9,767 bases of DNA from WHSM01 sp050701635 (GTDB lineage: Bacteria > Actinomycetota > Actinomycetes > Mycobacteriales > Micromonosporaceae). Below are positions 1-5,503 of this stretch, in pieces. The stretch is taken from the NCBI GenBank assembly GCA_050701635.1, contig JBOGDF010000213.1, positions 1-9,767 on the forward strand, read 5' to 3'. The position numbers were made by a program, and so were the translations under genes. The notes beneath the pieces were generated by a model that saw only the letters and a list, made by a program, of their open reading frames with translations, made no database searches and was not told the DNA's origin. How positions within the stretch are numbered: the stretch's first letter is position 1; the number at the start of each line of letters is the position of its first letter.

Positions 1-309
1 TAGTCCTTGGTCACGGCGGTCCCCTATCTCTCGTGGTGTTCTTGGCGGTTCACCCGAGACCTACCACCAGGCAGGCTTCAGGTGGGGGACCGCCACCTCA
101 ACTTCCACGAGATCCGGGACAACCTCCTATCGACCATGCGAGGCGAACCGCGTAGCTATGACTCGGCTCGCGTCACTCATCAGCCGCCGATGGCCTCCGG
201 CTGGTCCGCGGCCAACCGCATCTGGCGTGCAGCGGCCATGCGGATCAGCCGCGAGCAGCTCGCCCGAAAGTCGGCAGTGTGTGGCGGCCTACGGAATTAG
301 CCTCTCCCC
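1..309. other. No recognisable gene; left-edge region
   Basis: I read all six frames and recognised no protein family. One frame is open from a TTG at 7 to a TAG at 298-300 (97 codons). It has no ribosome binding site, and its arginine-, serine- and proline-rich composition fits an overlapping non-coding frame as well as a gene. It could be the decayed 3' part of a gene that begins left of the window. The last bases contain the possible -10 box of the next gene. Confidence 0.4.
298..303 (+). promoter_or_regulatory. TANNNT -10 box, leaderless type, for the DUF2716 gene
   Basis: TAGCCT ends six bases before the ATG at 310, and no Shine-Dalgarno is visible between them. In actinobacteria a T-A-n-n-n-T box 6-7 bases before the start codon is the usual signature of a leaderless transcript. 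No convincing -35 hexamer is visible. The function is inferred from spacing alone. Confidence 0.4.
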
Positions 310-787
310 ATGAGCGAAGCATTCCGTGCCGAAGGAGTGTGGCGGCCGATCGAGTACGACGAGCCGTGGGCTGCGTTCGACGCTCGCTTCGACTTCAAAC
401 CCGACTACTACGAGCGCCACGTGCCTGCCATCCAGCTGCCCGACGGCTGTGTGGTGATCGATCTCGCTCCCGTCTTTGCTCAGGAGGGTGCTCGGTTCGC
501 GGCGGGCGAAGCGGCGATCAACGCCGCAGCTCTCCGGAACTTTGTCTGGCTCGCCGGCGAGGAAGAGCTGAACGCGCTGGACTAGCAGCACACCCCACAC
601 CGCTACTCGCCAGCCGCACACGCCCTCGCCGACATCGCATGGCCCGTCCCGGTATTTCCGAACGGCGACTACTACGTCCACACCACCTCGGATCTGCGGT
701 GGGGCACGTTCGCCCATCCATGGCAGCAAGTCACTGACCATCTGGGGCGAGGAGCTAAGTCAGGCCGAACGGGGCGGCGTGAGGTAG
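310..787 (+). pseudogene. DUF2716 family protein, broken by a nonsense codon and a frameshift
   Basis: The first 91 codons follow the DUF2716 pattern: W-R-P-I-E-Y near residue 11, P-W-A-A-F-D-A-R-F-D-F around 19-29, and an I-N-A-A-A-L-R-N-F segment at 70-78 leading to N-A-L-D at 88-91. Family members then continue with W-Q-H-P-x-Y. Here the Trp codon is TAG (583-585), and the frame stays open behind it: QHTPHRY, then W-P-V-P-V-F-P-N-G-D-Y-Y, then G-T-F-A-H-P-W-Q-Q. At about 730 one extra base shifts the frame. Skipping G730 restores S-L-T-I-W-G-E-E-L, which ends at the TAG at 785-787. The usual C-terminal tail is missing or degraded. There are therefore two independent lesions. The biochemical function of DUF2716 is unknown. 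The family assignment is from memory of its conserved blocks. Confidence 0.8.
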
Positions 788-857
788 TCCTTGGTGGTCG
801 GGGCTGCTTGAGCCGCTCGGGCGGCGGGCTGACGGTCGGTTCGGCACAATCGGTGCG

Positions 858-1364
858 ATGACGAGCGCAGGACTGCTCAGCGACGCCTTCGGCAGGATCC
901 GGGAGGCGGTCCACGGCGTCGTTGACGGGCTCACCCTCGACGACCTCGCGTACCGGGTCGACGCGGGAGCCAATTCGATCGGGTGGCTGGTGTGGCACCT
1001 GACCCGGATCCAGGACGACCACCTCGCGGAAGTGGCCGGGAGGCCCCAGGTGTGGACCGCCCAGCGCTGGTGCCAGCGGTTCGATCTGCCATTCGACCCG
1101 TCCGCCACCGGGTACGGCCACAGCGACGAAGAGGTGGCGGCGGTGCGGGTCACCGGCGACCTGCTGACCGGTTACCACGACGCCGTATGCGAGGAGACGA
1201 TCGACTACGTCGGCACGCTCACCGACGCAGACCTTCCCCGGATCGTGGACCGCCGGTGGGATCCGCCCGTCACGCTGGGAGTGCGGCTGGTCAGCGTGAT
1301 CGCCGACGACCTGCAGCACGCCGGGCAGGCGGCATTCATCCGGGGCATCCTACGGCGCCACTGA
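858..1364 (+). CDS. DinB-superfamily (DUF664) protein, mycothiol-transferase-like
   Basis: This is a 168-residue cytosolic four-helix-bundle protein. Landmarks are a first helix (residues 4-24), the W-L-V-W-H-L-T-R-I-Q-D-D-H block (43-55), F-D-L-P-F-D-P-S-A-T-G-Y-G-H (75-88), W-D-P-P-V-T-L-G-V-R-L-V-S-V-I (134-148) and D-D-L-Q-H-A-G-Q-A (150-158). His47 and His154 are the likely metal ligands of the DinB fold. Actinobacterial DUF664 proteins are grouped with mycothiol-dependent S-transferases, which conjugate the low-molecular-weight thiol to electrophiles, but the substrate here cannot be inferred. Length and both ends look complete. No Shine-Dalgarno precedes the ATG. A CACAAT box at 845-850 lies seven bases upstream, so leaderless transcription is possible. 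It stands alone: a broken gene lies upstream and an empty stretch downstream. Confidence 0.85.
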   Translation: MTSAGLLSDAFGRIREAVHGVVDGLTLDDLAYRVDAGANSIGWLVWHLTRIQDDHLAEVAGRPQVWTAQRWCQRFDLPFDPSATGYGHSDEEVAAVRVTGDLLTGYHDAVCEETIDYVGTLTDADLPRIVDRRWDPPVTLGVRLVSVIADDLQHAGQAAFIRGILRRH

Positions 1365-1599
1365 CCACCCGTGAGCGGCACCGATTAGACCCGGCCGCGG
1401 CCCGGCGTACCGGCCAGTGACCACCACGTCGTCGAGAGGCCTGAGATGTCTCTCCCGTGCGCGGATCTGGCCGCGTGGAGTGCCTCCGAAGTTGCGCAGC
1501 TGGGCATGCTCGGTGAGCAACGTTGCTCGACCGCTCCTGCCGATGAAACGGGCCCTGCAGGGATGTCCCGCGGAGCGCCTGGTTGGTAAGTTCGGCGCG
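1365..1599. other. Intergenic stretch, no recognised gene
   Basis: All frames were read and no family was recognised. A 47-codon + strand ORF (1446-1589) and a longer minus-strand open frame cross it. Neither has a binding site or recognisable content. A G+C-rich partly palindromic patch (GGCCGCGGCC) lies at about 1392-1401, after the DUF664 stop. A TGACCACC 8-mer occurs at 1362-1369 and again at 1418-1425. Both are too short to interpret. Confidence 0.4.
1587..1592 (+). promoter_or_regulatory. TANNNT -10 box before the serine-hydrolase stub
   Basis: TAAGTT ends seven bases before the ATG at 1600. There is no Shine-Dalgarno. This is the same leaderless-type arrangement seen at other starts in this window. 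No -35 element is evident. Confidence 0.3.
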
Positions 1600-1730
1600 A
1601 TGCGATCACTCCGGGACGCGGTGGAAGAGACGGCGGAGCGTGCCTGGTTCTCCGGCGTTGTCCGCCTCGACCGCTCGGGCGAGACCGAGTTGTCCGGCCT
1701 ACGGGCTCGCCGACCGAGCCCACAGGATCC
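1600..1730 (+). pseudogene. N-terminal stub of a class-C beta-lactamase-like serine hydrolase, frameshifted and truncated
   Basis: From the ATG at 1600 the translation reads M-R-S-L-R-D-A-V-E-E-T-A-E-R-A-W-F-S-G-V-V, then R-L-D-R-S-G-E-T-E-L-S. This is typical of the start of actinobacterial serine hydrolases of the beta-lactamase/DD-peptidase fold (SGVVRVDR-x-GETEL). At about 1696 one extra G moves the continuation A-Y-G-L-A-D-R-A-H-R-I into the next frame (1697-1729). That block is the normal follow-on of the family. After it the similarity stops. The expected I-A-S-G-T-K-G region with the catalytic Ser-x-x-Lys and everything beyond are absent, and the next 55 bases lead straight into the convergent acyl-CoA synthetase. 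The gene is therefore dead: about 40 of the usual 300 or more residues survive. Family identification is from memory of the N-terminal pattern. Confidence 0.6.
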
Positions 1731-1782
1731 TTCATTCGAACCTGAAGCAGCGAGTTATCGATGACCGTGGGCGGAGATGGGG

Positions 1783-3414
1783 TTAGGTGAGGGCGCGGCG
1801 GAGGAGTTTGCCGGTCTGGTTGCGGGGGAGCTCCTCGACGTACACGATGTCGCGCGGCACCTTGTACCGGGCGGCGTACCGCCTGACGTACGCCCTGATC
1901 TCGTCGGCGTACAGCAGCGCGCCCTGTTCCAGCACCACGTACGCCTTGAGTCGCTGGCCGAAGTCCCGATCCGGCACCCCGATCACGGCAGCATCGTTGA
2001 TTCCAGGGTGCTCGACGAGAAGATTCTCCACTTCGCCGGGGTAGACGTTCTCGCCACCCGAGATGATCATGTCGTCGGCGCGGCCGTCGATGAAGAGCAG
2101 CCCGTGCTTGTCGAAGTGGCCGACGTCGCCGGTGCTCATCATGCCGTCGAGCTCTTCCTTGCTGTCGCCGCTGGTGTAACCGCCGAACTTCAGGCCGCTG
2201 GTCACGTGCACCCGTCCCCGTTGGTACGGCCTGGTCACCGGAGTGCCGTCCGCGTCGTAGAGCCGGACCCGGCACCCGACGGGTGACCTGCCGACCGTAC
2301 CGGGCGCCCGGCGCCAGTCCTTCGGGGTGGCGATGGTGGCCACGGCGACTTCGGTGGAGCCGTACAGGTTGTGGACCACCTCGCCGAAGGCGCGGGTGGC
2401 GCGGTTGCCTAGTTCCGGCGACAGCGGGGAGCCGGAGGTCAGGATGATCCGCAGCGACGAGGTGTCGTACCGCTCGAGCACATTCTCGCCGAGATCGAGG
2501 ATCCGCTGCAGCATCGTCGGCACCACCACCAGCCCGGTGCAGCGATGCTGTTCGATCCGGGCGAGTATCGCCGCCGGGTCGAACCGCCGGCAGAGCACGG
2601 TGGTGGAGGCGAGCGCCAGCGTCATGATGAACTGCGACATTCCGATCCCGTGGAAGACCGGCGCGGCGATGAGCGTCGCCTCATTGCGTCGGTACGGCAG
2701 CCGGTGCAGGAACTCCGCGCTGGCGAAGGCGGAACGCACCTGACGGGGAGCGCCCTTGGGAGTGCCGGAGGTGCCGCTGGTCAGTAGCACCATCTCACCC
2801 GGCGCCGGCGCCGGCGGCGGCAGGTCGGAGTCGTCGGTGTACGCGATCAATCGCTCCAGCGACACCGCGTCCACCGACGCCGGCGTGGTGATCCAGGACA
2901 GATAGCGGGCCACCCGGCGCGGCAGCGACCAGGTGATCGGGGCGAACTCCTGGTCGTACACCAGGGCCGTTATCTGCTCTCGCGCCGCCACTTCGAGGAG
3001 CTGCCGGCCGGCGAAGCCGGTGTTGAGCAGCACCGCGCGGGCCCCGATCTTGGCGCTGGCGAGCACCGCGTCCAGGAATCCGCGGTGGTTGCGGCACAGC
3101 ACCCCGATCACGTCCCGTGAGCAGAGCCCGTCCTCCAACCACGCGCGGGCGAGCGCGTTGGAGCGCTGGTCGAGCTGATGGAAGGTCAGGGCGCCCATGT
3201 CGTCGACAAGTCCGAAGCGATCCGGGTTCCGCCGGGCGGCGATCCGCGCGGCGCCCGCGAACGGGCCGAGTTGGCGGACGCAGAGCAGCGACTGGATCAT
3301 CTCGTACGGTCGAGTCGGTCGGATCAGCTTCTTGCGATACAGCACAAGTGCGCTTCTCAGCACGCTCAGCGGCCGCATGTCGATGTCCCGGGCTCCGGTG
3401 GACTTGTGGCTCAC
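1783..3414 (-). CDS. Long-chain fatty-acid-CoA ligase (ANL superfamily acyl-CoA synthetase)
   Basis: This 543-residue adenylate-forming enzyme would activate a fatty or other carboxylic acid with ATP to an acyl-AMP and then to the CoA thioester. Core motifs are all present: P-loop L-T-S-G-T-S-G-T-P-K-G (211-221), Y-G-S-T-E (351-355), S-T-G-D (427-430), G-R-A-D-D-M-I-I-S-G-G-E-N-V-Y-P-G-E-V-E (443-462, the hinge region before the C-terminal domain) and P-R-N-Q-T-G-K-L-L-R-R (530-540), with Lys536 as the catalytic lysine. The N-terminal part (V-L-Y-R-K-K-L-I-R-P-T-R-P) resembles the FadD2/FadD12-type mycobacterial ligases, so a fatty-acid substrate is likely but not proven. The frame opens with GTG at 3414, which has no good Shine-Dalgarno. 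The ATG at 3378 (residue 13, M-R-P-L-S-V-L-R) fits the family N-terminus better and may be the true start. It stands alone, with no beta-oxidation partner in view. Confidence 0.9.
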   Translation of the reverse strand: MSHKSTGARDIDMRPLSVLRSALVLYRKKLIRPTRPYEMIQSLLCVRQLGPFAGAARIAARRNPDRFGLVDDMGALTFHQLDQRSNALARAWLEDGLCSRDVIGVLCRNHRGFLDAVLASAKIGARAVLLNTGFAGRQLLEVAAREQITALVYDQEFAPITWSLPRRVARYLSWITTPASVDAVSLERLIAYTDDSDLPPPAPAPGEMVLLTSGTSGTPKGAPRQVRSAFASAEFLHRLPYRRNEATLIAAPVFHGIGMSQFIMTLALASTTVLCRRFDPAAILARIEQHRCTGLVVVPTMLQRILDLGENVLERYDTSSLRIILTSGSPLSPELGNRATRAFGEVVHNLYGSTEVAVATIATPKDWRRAPGTVGRSPVGCRVRLYDADGTPVTRPYQRGRVHVTSGLKFGGYTSGDSKEELDGMMSTGDVGHFDKHGLLFIDGRADDMIISGGENVYPGEVENLLVEHPGINDAAVIGVPDRDFGQRLKAYVVLEQGALLYADEIRAYVRRYAARYKVPRDIVYVEELPRNQTGKLLRRALT

Positions 3415-3502
3415 CGCCGCGGCGCAACCACGGCGATACGCTCGCTGGCCCTTTTGTCCAGCTCGTCCGGCTGTTCGTCGGTTGTGGCCAGCTAGGCGTT
3501 AC

Positions 3503-3534
3503 AACACGTTTCTCGGCCGGGCGAGAATCTTGTT
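3503..3534 (-). terminator. Stem-loop at the VOC gene stop codon, possible terminator
   Basis: This is a symmetric inverted repeat centred between 3518 and 3519. The inner arms TTCTCG (3510-3515) and CGAGAA (3522-3527) pair, and so do the outer arms AACA (3503-3506) and TGTT (3531-3534). Of the 16 position pairs, 13 are complementary. It overlaps the VOC stop codon (3533-3535) and lies just downstream in that gene's direction. A terminator for that gene is the simplest reading. A protein-binding palindrome in the promoter region of the synthetase gene is the alternative. Confidence 0.5.
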
Positions 3535-3967
3535 AGTCGAGACAGAACTCGTTGCCCTCGATGTCCTGCATCACGAGGCACGACTCGTTGTCGTCATCGG
3601 CAGGCAGTAGGCGCACACGTACCGCGCCGAGCGCGACCAGTCGTGCGCATTCGGCCTTAAGTGCGGCCAGGCGCTCTTCACCCACGAGCCCGGTGCCGAC
3701 CCGCACGTCAAGGTGCAGCCGATTCTTGACGACCTTGCCTTCGGGAACGCGCTGAAAGAACAGCCGCGGGCCCACACCTGAGGGATCAACGCATGCGAAC
3801 GCTGAACCCTGATGCTCAGGCGGCAGCGCGCGATCGAAATCGTCCCAAGTAGCAAACCCCTCCGGTGGCGGCGGTACGACGTACCCCAACACCTCGCACC
3901 AGAAACGAGCGACGCGCTCAGGTTCTGCGCAGTCGAAGGTGACTTGGAACTGCCTGACCGACGCCAT
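3533..3967 (-). CDS. VOC-fold glyoxalase/bleomycin-resistance-like protein
   Basis: This 144-residue single-domain protein is of the actinobacterial glyoxalase-like type. The first beta-alpha unit reads Q-V-T-F-D-C-A-E-P-E-R-V-A-R-F-W (8-23), then L-G-Y-V-V-P-P-P-P-E-G-F (27-38). The second half has D-P-S-G-V-G-P-R-L-F-F-Q-R-V-P-E-G-K (61-78), K-N-R-L-H-L-D-V-R (81-89) and the closing E-G-N-E-F-C-L-D (137-144). His85 and Glu140 sit where metal ligands occur in VOC enzymes. The reaction is unknown; members include lyases, isomerases and resistance proteins. The frame stays open to 4027, but the ATG at 3967 is chosen because the family starts at this point and GGTGG lies a few bases before it. 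A TATGGT box six bases upstream would also fit leaderless transcription from the same ATG. Downstream is the stem-loop at its stop codon. Confidence 0.88.
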   Translation of the reverse strand: MASVRQFQVTFDCAEPERVARFWCEVLGYVVPPPPEGFATWDDFDRALPPEHQGSAFACVDPSGVGPRLFFQRVPEGKVVKNRLHLDVRVGTGLVGEERLAALKAECARLVALGAVRVRLLPADDDNESCLVMQDIEGNEFCLD

Positions 3968-3973
3968 CGATCC

Positions 3974-3979
3974 ACCATA
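3974..3979 (-). promoter_or_regulatory. TANNNT -10 box before the VOC gene
   Basis: On the minus strand TATGGT is followed by six bases and then the ATG at 3967. The spacing matches leaderless actinobacterial promoters. The GGTGG inside this stretch could instead act as a Shine-Dalgarno, so the two readings compete. No -35 element is recognised. Confidence 0.35.
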
Positions 3980-4054
3980 GAGGCGCGACCCAACCATCGC
4001 CGTGCGGGTCGCGGTCTCGCGTGACATGGGTCGCTGACCCCCTCGGGGCCGGGT

Positions 4055-4198
4055 TCATCGAGGGTTGGGGACGAGGTTCACCGGGTCGCGTGTAGACAAC
4101 TGCTCGACGAAGGAGGTCGCGCGCCGTTGCGCACGCCCCGTCATCGCGTGGCCGTGCCGCTCGACCGTCTGAGAAACGAAGGCGACGAGCTCGCTCAT
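4055..4198 (-). CDS. Small ORF of 47 residues, unknown
   Basis: ATG at 4198 to TGA at 4055-4057 encodes M-S-E-L-V-A-F-V-S-Q-T-V-E-R-H-G-H-A-M, then an arginine-rich stretch and a P-V-N-L-V-P-N-P-R end. Most third positions are G or C, which fits coding use in this genome but is weak evidence at this length. Two sequence facts favour a start here. The ATG overlaps the TGA of the SRPBCC remnant as ATGA, and TACGGT lies exactly six bases upstream. No family is recognised. It could be a small real gene, a fragment of a decayed one, or chance. Confidence 0.25.
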   Translation of the reverse strand: MSELVAFVSQTVERHGHAMTGRAQRRATSFVEQLSTRDPVNLVPNPR

Positions 4199-4323
4199 CG
4201 TTCAACCGTATGGCTGAGGCACCCGCTCCCCCAGCTACCCGCGCCGCCAATCGCGTCGTGCATCGCCTGGCCACCGACCAGCCGCTCCAGGTGCCGGTGC
4301 TCCAGCTCCGCCCGGTCTACCCA
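4195..4323 (-). pseudogene. C-terminal remnant of an SRPBCC/AHSA1-like protein
   Basis: Minus-strand codons from 4320 read V-D-R-A-E-L-E-H-R-H-L-E-R, then L-V-G-G-Q-A-M-H-D-A-I-G-G-A-G-S-W-G, ending at TGA 4195-4197. SRPBCC (activator of Hsp90 ATPase-like, START-fold) proteins commonly end with V-E-L-E-H-R-x-L-E-R, a short linker, and an A-x-x-S-P-G-G-W segment, so this looks like that tail. A stop lies two codons upstream in frame. The bases before it (D-G-D-G in a neighbouring frame) resemble the preceding family segment, which suggests a frameshift. Nothing of the N-terminal two-thirds is recognisable. SRPBCC and VOC genes are often neighbours in actinobacteria and both lie on the minus strand here, so the pair may once have been co-transcribed (inference). 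Confidence 0.5.
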
Positions 4324-4401
4324 TCACCGTCCACGATGGCCGACTGGCGTCGTACTTAGAAGCGGGATCGCGGGCAACCGCGATGCCGCCACGGTCGGCG
4401 T
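4324..4401. other. Short spacer, no recognised content
   Basis: This lies between the SRPBCC remnant and the repeat-rich attachment region. I see no gene or RNA in either strand. An overlapping + strand frame ending at 4405 (…R-D-A-A-T-V-G-V) has no recognisable content, though it could be the last codons of a vanished mobile-element gene, since integrase genes often end near such an attachment site. Confidence 0.3.
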
Positions 4402-4530
4402 GTGAGGCCACGGTGAGGCCAAACCGGCCAGCACCAACCGGAACTGGCCGGCACGGTGCCACATGAAAGCAGCACGCAACTGGACAGAACCGCAGCCGCC
4501 AACCCCGTCTGGCACGTGCCGGCACCAACC
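4402..4530. repeat. Short direct and inverted repeats next to the att-like tRNA fragment
   Basis: GTGAGGCCA occurs at 4402-4410 and 4413-4421, one helical turn apart (11 bp). GCACCAACC occurs at 4431-4439 and 4522-4530. GGCACGGTGCC (4450-4460) is an inverted repeat around one base. GGCACGTGCC (4511-4520) is a perfect palindrome followed directly by another GGCACC. All sit in the 140 bp immediately before the tRNA 3' fragment. Arrays of short repeats flanking a tRNA-derived core are what the arm-binding sites of tyrosine integrases look like. That role is inferred. Confidence 0.45.
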
Positions 4531-4538
4531 CCCCGCTT

Positions 4539-4584
4539 ACTCATAATCCATCGGTCGCGGGTTCAAGTCCCGCCCGCCCCACCA
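4539..4584 (+). other. 3' half of a CAU-anticodon tRNA, likely integration (att) site core
   Basis: The anticodon loop CTCATAA (4540-4546, anticodon CAT at 4542-4544) is followed by a 3' anticodon strand TCCAT (4547-4551), variable bases CGGTC (4552-4556), a perfect T arm (GCGGG, TTCAAGT, CCCGC; 4557-4573), a 3' acceptor strand CCGCCCC (4574-4580), discriminator A and encoded CCA (4582-4584). The 5' half is missing. The bases before the loop (GCTTA) do not pair with TCCAT, and neither a GGGGCGG acceptor strand nor a D arm is found upstream. A truncated 3' tRNA end of this kind is the classic product of integrase-mediated insertion or excision at a tRNA gene (tRNA-Met or tRNA-Ile2 by anticodon). 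An integrase remnant lies about 550 bp downstream. Confidence 0.8.
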
Positions 4585-4636
4585 CGGCATCACGTTCTGA
4601 CCTAGGGTTCCTTCCCTGTCGGACTGTCGCGATCTT

Positions 4637-4735
4637 GTGTTCCGCACCGAGCCCGAGCCGCGCAAACTCCTGGTCACCGCCACCGACGTGGTCGCCCGCG
4701 GCCTACTCATCGACCCGAAACCCTGGGAGCGTTAG
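4637..4735 (+). pseudogene. C-terminal tail of a possible TetR-type regulator
   Basis: An open stretch ending at TAG 4733-4735 reads V-F-R-T-E-P-E-P-R-K-L-L-V, then T-A-T-D-V-V-A-R-G-L-L-I-D-P and K-P-W-E-R. It starts somewhere after an in-frame stop at about 4598-4600, so at most about 44 codons survive. The helical, alanine- and leucine-bearing sequence and its position (its stop immediately before the DUF4345 ATG) suggest the last helix of a TetR-like regulator cut off by rearrangement at the tRNA site. The family call is weak, and other protein tails would fit. The GGGAG at 4725-4729 within it serves as the ribosome binding site of the next gene. Confidence 0.35.
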
Positions 4736-5104
4736 ATGGCCACCGCACTCGTCCTTCCCGTCGCCGCGTTCTTCCTCGGCATGGGGCTGCTCGGCCTCAT
4801 CGCGCCCGGCAAGCTGATCGCCCCGTTCGGCATCGAACTCGGCACCGCCACCGCGCGCACCGAGGTCCGCGCCGTCTACGGTGGCTTCGGCCTCGCCACC
4901 GGCGTCCTGCTCACCCTCGCCGCGTTCGACGTCGGCGGCATCCGGCACGGCGTCGCCATCACCGTGGCCGTCGCACTCGCCGGCATGGCCTTCGGCAGGC
5001 TCATCGGGCGCCTCGCCGAACGCCCGGAAAAGTTCTACCCGAGCTCGTTCTATCTCTGCGTCGAACTCATCAGCGCGGCCATGCTCGTCGCCGTCACACT
5101 CTGA
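4736..5104 (+). CDS. DUF4345 small membrane protein
   Basis: This is a 122-residue integral membrane protein with four predicted hydrophobic segments (about 5-23, 46-64, 71-90 and 103-121). Family landmarks are F-F-L-G-M-G-L-L-G-L-I-A-P (12-24), F-G-I-E-L-G-T-A-T-A-R-T-E-V-R-A-V-Y-G-G-F-G (31-52), where the charged E-x-R-A-x-Y-G-G loop is the DUF4345 hallmark, and A-L-A-G-M-A-F-G-R-L-I (80-90). No biochemical function is established for the family. The start is supported by GGGAG six bases upstream. The ATG touches the stop codon of the upstream remnant, so the two were probably translationally coupled before that gene was lost. It looks intact although it sits between a tRNA fragment and an integrase remnant. 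Confidence 0.85.
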   Translation: MATALVLPVAAFFLGMGLLGLIAPGKLIAPFGIELGTATARTEVRAVYGGFGLATGVLLTLAAFDVGGIRHGVAITVAVALAGMAFGRLIGRLAERPEKFYPSSFYLCVELISAAMLVAVTL

Positions 5105-5137
5105 GCAACTCGATCGGAACCCGGTCGACCGCCGAGG

Positions 5138-5245
5138 AGCACCGGACAGCGCCTTCATCCCGCCACTGTGACCAAGGAGTTCAACAGTCTCGCCCGAGCC
5201 GCCAGACTACCGCCCATCCGACGTCATGACCTGAGGCATGGCGCT
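5138..5245 (+). pseudogene. Tyrosine recombinase (integrase) remnant, catalytic-domain fragment
   Basis: The translation reads G-Q-R-L-H-P-A-T-V-T-K-E-F-N, then S-L-A-R-A-A-R-L-P-P-I-R-R-H-D-L-R-H-G-A-A-T-L. This is the segment around the conserved H-x-x-R box of actinobacterial phage and integrative-element integrases, normally L-P-P-I-R-L-H-D-L-R-H-G-A-A-T-L. Similarity ends at about 5245. The following A-G-x-D-L-K-x-V-x-x-x-L-G-H segment and the catalytic tyrosine region are missing, and nothing upstream of 5138 matches the rest of the protein. A GTG at 5168 can open the frame, but this is only an inactive fragment. Together with the tRNA 3' fragment it marks the scar of a mobile element. 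Confidence 0.75.
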
Positions 5246-5503
5246 GCCACGCTGTCGACTGCCAGCCAAGCTCCTCAAGGGCGCCATCGGCGCCGCCGTC
5301 GAGCCCGGGCGCGCAAGCGCGGGTTGGCACCCCCAAAACCGTCCGCCGCCTCTCTCGGTACTGGGAGACCACCCACCGACTACTGGCGGATCGTGCAGGC
5401 CCTCCAGGCGGCTGAAGTACGAATCGAGCAACTGTGCCAACCATGAGGCATCGGCCGGGATGCATCGCCGGGCGGCGTACTCCGTGCCGGGTGGGTGGTG
5501 CGG
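5246..5503. other. Intergenic stretch after the integrase remnant
   Basis: The frame of the integrase remnant stays open to 5443-5445 but turns arginine-rich, then ends with Y-W-R-I-V-Q-A-L-Q-A-A-E-V-R-I-E-Q-L-C-Q-P, a plausible amphipathic helix. A neighbouring frame carries T-P-K-T-V-R-R-L-S-R-Y-W-E-T-T-H-R-L-L. Either could be debris of a further mobile-element or DNA-binding protein, but I cannot name a family. The rest, up to the ROK gene's stop, shows nothing else. Confidence 0.3.

Noticed and set aside
583..585. TAG as a pyrrolysine or programmed readthrough codon in the DUF2716 gene
   Set aside because: The codon replaces a conserved Trp by one base, and a separate frameshift follows 145 bases later. 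Simple decay explains both.
1385..2275. 296-codon minus-strand frame overlapping the acyl-CoA synthetase C-terminus
   Set aside because: It is an out-of-frame reading of the synthetase gene and the adjacent debris; the composition is Arg/Pro-rich without motifs.
4402..4530. CRISPR array
   Set aside because: The repeats are 9-11 bp, differ from each other and have irregular spacing. No cas genes are present.
4511..4584. A complete functional tRNA gene
   Set aside because: No 5' acceptor strand, D arm or pairing 5' anticodon strand exists upstream. Only the 3' half is present.
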